DNA of 47,939 nucleotides from a virus: positions 1-47,939 of IMG/VR virus record IMGVR_UViG_3300025117_000097; one strand, written 5' to 3'. The position numbers were made by a program, and so were the translations under genes. Below the pieces are notes generated by a model. The model ran no database searches, had not been told where the DNA came from, and worked only from the letters and a program-made list of their open reading frames with translations. This document shows positions 46,091 through 47,939 of this stretch, in pieces. The first letter of the stretch is position 1, and the number at the start of each line of letters is the position of its first letter.

Positions 46091-46775
46091 AGCTGCCGCA
46101 CCAGTACAGCCTGAAGCTGCCGCACCAGTACAGCCTGAAGCTACCGCACCAGTACAGCCTGAAGCTGCCGCACCTGCTGCACCTACAACCGATGATCCTC
46201 TTGGGACCGGGGAGCCAACTAGTCAACCTAGTTGGCTTGATTCTCTGCCAGAAGATTTACGGAAGAATGAGAAGTTGCTTGGGTTTAAGAGCGTAGAAGA
46301 GTTAGCGAAGGCTCATGCCGACTCGCAACCCGCCCCTACGATCCCCGAAGCCGACGCTTATAAACTTCCAGAAAGCTTCCCGATTAAAGATATCGGGAAG
46401 TGGGCCAACAAGGTCGGGCTGACTCAGCAACAGCTTGAACACATTATCAACCTTGACAACCATCTCAATACGGAGCGAATGAATAGCGTGGATAAGGTAT
46501 ATGCTGCCGGGCTTAACACGCTGTATACTGAATGGGGCGAAGCGAAGACAGAGAATATCAGGCTGGCGAAAGCTGCCCTTTCTCACTTCGACGACACCGG
46601 GGAGTTAAAGACTATGCTTAACGCCTCGAAAGCTGGCAACCATCCTGTTGTTGTTAACTTTTTTGCTAAGCTTGGGAAAAAGTTGATGAAAGAGGACTGG
46701 TTTGTAGCGAACGGAGGAAACTCCAATAGCGGCACTGAGATTTCGGCGGCTGATACAATTTTTGACGGGAAGTAA
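46032..46775 (+). CDS. Probable scaffolding protein, 247 aa
   Basis: Lies directly before the major capsid gene. The N-terminal region (about 20-48) has repeats of A-P-V-Q-P-E-A-A; then CTAG palindrome 27; the middle has W-L-D-S-L-P-E-D-L-R and L-G-F-K-S-V-E-E-L-A-K-A, a pattern commonly seen at the start of phage scaffold proteins, followed by helices. GAGG before ATG 46032. Assists prohead assembly. Confidence 0.8.
   Translation: MATENTIPMPDLTITNPSPEAAAPVQPEAAAPVQPEATAPVQPEAAAPAAPTTDDPLGTGEPTSQPSWLDSLPEDLRKNEKLLGFKSVEELAKAHADSQPAPTIPEADAYKLPESFPIKDIGKWANKVGLTQQQLEHIINLDNHLNTERMNSVDKVYAAGLNTLYTEWGEAKTENIRLAKAALSHFDDTGELKTMLNASKAGNHPVVVNFFAKLGKKLMKEDWFVANGGNSNSGTEISAADTIFDGK
46090..46172. 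repeat. 27-base tandem repeat in the scaffold gene
   Basis: Units of about 27 bases (gctgccgcaccagtacagcctgaa type, here split for length: gctgccgcacca then gtacagcctgaa plus one codon) encode the A-P-V-Q-P-E-A repeats of the scaffold N-terminus. Confidence 0.7.
46217..46233. repeat. CTAG palindrome 27 (5-base spacer tcaac), coding
   Basis: AACTAG-N5-CTAGTT in the scaffold gene, in a frame reading Thr-Ser-Gln-Pro-Ser, the only copy in this phase. Arms extend to GCCAACTAG/CTAGTTGGC. Confidence 0.93.
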
Positions 46776-46800
46776 ACAAAACCTTTAAGGAGAAACCACA

Positions 46801-47829
46801 ATGGCTTTTGATCCCACATCCGGGGCGGAATACCCCAACTTACTGAATCTTGCAAGACGGCAAGACCCGAATGGCAAAATTGCGAAGGTCGTTGAACTGC
46901 TCAACAAGACCAACGAAATGCTTGATGACGCCTACTGGGTCGAAGGCAACTTGCCGACCGGACACCGCACAACTGTCCGATCAGACATCCCGCATGGTAC
47001 ATGGCGGAAATTCAACTACGGTGTTAAGCCGATTAAATCCAATACCGCTCAAGTCGATGACGTATGTGGTATGCTCGAAGCCCGCTCTTTGATTGACTGC
47101 AAACTCGCTAAACTCAACGGCAATGCCAAAGAGTTTATGCTTTCTGAGTCTATGCCGATCCTTGAAGGTATCAACCAGGATCTCAACTCAACCCTGATCT
47201 ATGGCGATCTCGTCACCTATCCCGACCGGTTCAACGGCCTCGCTGTTCGGTACGATGTTCTAGGTACTCCGACCGGGAAGCCGACTGCAAACAGTTACCT
47301 TAATCAGGTAATCAACATGGCTGGTAGCGGCGACGATCAGACATCTATCTGGCTCATTTGTTGGGGTGCAAACACCGTTCACATGATCTATCCAAAAGGG
47401 TCCACTCAGGGCATCGAGTCCCAGGATCTCGGAGAGATTGACGCTTATGACGAGAATGGTGGCGTATACCGCGCATTCGCAAATCGGTTCGCTGTAACTG
47501 CCGGTCTGACGGTTCGCGACTGGCGCTATGTAGTCCGTATTGCAAATGTTGACGTTGCTGCCATTGCTGCCGATGCAACTGACGCACTGCTCAAGGCTCT
47601 GTATCGCAGTATGATTACGGCTATCAACACAATCCCGATCCTCACCCTCGGAAGGCCGGTATTCTACATGAACCGCGCCGTTAAGAACCTGCTCGATATC
47701 GCTGCAACCGATAAGAGCAATGCCGCGCTGAAGACTGACGAGGTTTTCGGTAAACCGCGTACTACCTTTTGGGGTATTCCGCTTAAACAGTCGGATGCAT
47801 TGCTGCTTACCGAATCCCCGCTGACCTAA
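46801..47829 (+). CDS. Major capsid protein (Bbp17-like), 342 aa
   Basis: Pattern and order match the BPP-1 Bbp17 capsid family: L-L-N-L-A-R-R-Q-D-P-N-G near the start, R-T-T-V-R-S-D-I-P-H-G-T-W-R, F-N-G-L-A-V-R-Y-D at about 142-150 and W-G-I-P-L near the C-terminus. Expected to form the HK97-fold shell. AAGGAG before ATG 46801. Codon use looks more even and GC-richer than its neighbours, as in highly expressed capsid genes. Confidence 0.9.
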   Translation: MAFDPTSGAEYPNLLNLARRQDPNGKIAKVVELLNKTNEMLDDAYWVEGNLPTGHRTTVRSDIPHGTWRKFNYGVKPIKSNTAQVDDVCGMLEARSLIDCKLAKLNGNAKEFMLSESMPILEGINQDLNSTLIYGDLVTYPDRFNGLAVRYDVLGTPTGKPTANSYLNQVINMAGSGDDQTSIWLICWGANTVHMIYPKGSTQGIESQDLGEIDAYDENGGVYRAFANRFAVTAGLTVRDWRYVVRIANVDVAAIAADATDALLKALYRSMITAINTIPILTLGRPVFYMNRAVKNLLDIAATDKSNAALKTDEVFGKPRTTFWGIPLKQSDALLLTESPLT

Positions 47830-47866
47830 TAGGCTGTTGGGCTAAAACCATTCAAGGAGACTTACA

Positions 47867-47939
47867 ATGGGTATGTTAGACAAAAAACTTTTATGGCTTG
47901 ACGCGGCGGCATATAATGCCACCCCCACCCCTATTGATC
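47867..47939 (+). CDS. Bbp16-like capsid protein, N-terminal part cut by the window end
   Basis: ATG 47867 with AAGGAGA upstream opens M-G-M-L-D-K-K-L-L-W-L-D-A-A-A and runs off the window at C47939. Continued from base 8 (the shared ATTGATC counted once) it becomes one uninterrupted protein with 1-303. Joining without the overlap gives a stop after four codons, so the 7-base overlap is needed for a complete gene. Confidence 0.75.
   Translation, partial: MGMLDKKLLWLDAAAYNATPTPID

Noticed and set aside
1-47939. Integrase, excisionase or attachment site of a temperate phage
   Set aside because: No tyrosine or serine recombinase motif in any frame read; the regulator and operators alone do not show lysogeny.
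1-47939. tRNA or tmRNA genes
   Set aside because: No cloverleaf-like sequence with a T-loop consensus was noticed in the gaps; a dedicated search was not possible.

Overview
The window looks like a complete or near-complete double-stranded DNA phage genome of about 48 kb with podovirus-type virion genes, opened inside a gene. The last seven bases (47933-47939) repeat the first seven (1-7). Joining the ends with that overlap restores one reading frame for a small capsid-type protein (47867 to 303), so the molecule was probably circular in the assembly (circularly permuted or terminally redundant DNA). Head genes follow the order seen in Bordetella BPP-1-like podoviruses: terminase, portal, Bbp19-like protein, scaffold, major capsid, Bbp16-like protein. 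The tail and internal-core genes are T7-like. The host is not identifiable. Sec signal peptides, a lipoprotein and a SleB-type endolysin suggest a Gram-negative bacterium. No integrase, reverse transcriptase, tRNA or CRISPR array was seen.

Layout: two opposed transcription units diverge from a control region at about 35.6-36.55 kb and converge at about 16.33 kb. Rightward (36549 to the end, then 1 to 16364): a helix-turn-helix regulator, four secreted or membrane proteins, packaging genes, portal (split by an in-frame TAG), scaffold, capsid, tail tubes, three internal core proteins (one of 1749 residues with a zinc-protease motif), tail fibres, and a lipoprotein/membrane-protein (probable lysis) cassette. 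Leftward (35592 down to 16328): many small proteins, a MoxR ATPase with a VWA/HExxH partner, an AEP-type primase-helicase, DUF2800 and DUF2815 (ssDNA-binding) proteins, family A DNA polymerase, VRR-NUC nuclease, SNF2-like helicase, a thymidylate-synthase-family enzyme and the endolysin. The control region has two arrays of 15-bp repeats, AT-rich DNA, a tandem 50-bp repeat and operator-like palindromes, and is a candidate replication origin and switch.

The most unusual feature is a dispersed palindrome, AACTAG-N4(or N5)-CTAGTT, found 27 times with both arms perfect. Under 0.01 copies are expected by chance. Thirteen copies lie at gene boundaries and fourteen inside genes. In genes they always use a phase that avoids the two TAG stops they carry. 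At boundaries they supply stop codons, sit on promoters, form the core of terminator-like hairpins, or hold the Shine-Dalgarno sequence in the loop directly before the start codon. This suggests a phage-wide operator, centromere-like or RNA-hairpin system with an unidentified reader. Several genes below 60 codons were found by reading gaps: 15682-15789, 20867-21007, 23151-23324, 28819-28968 and 30605-30748.
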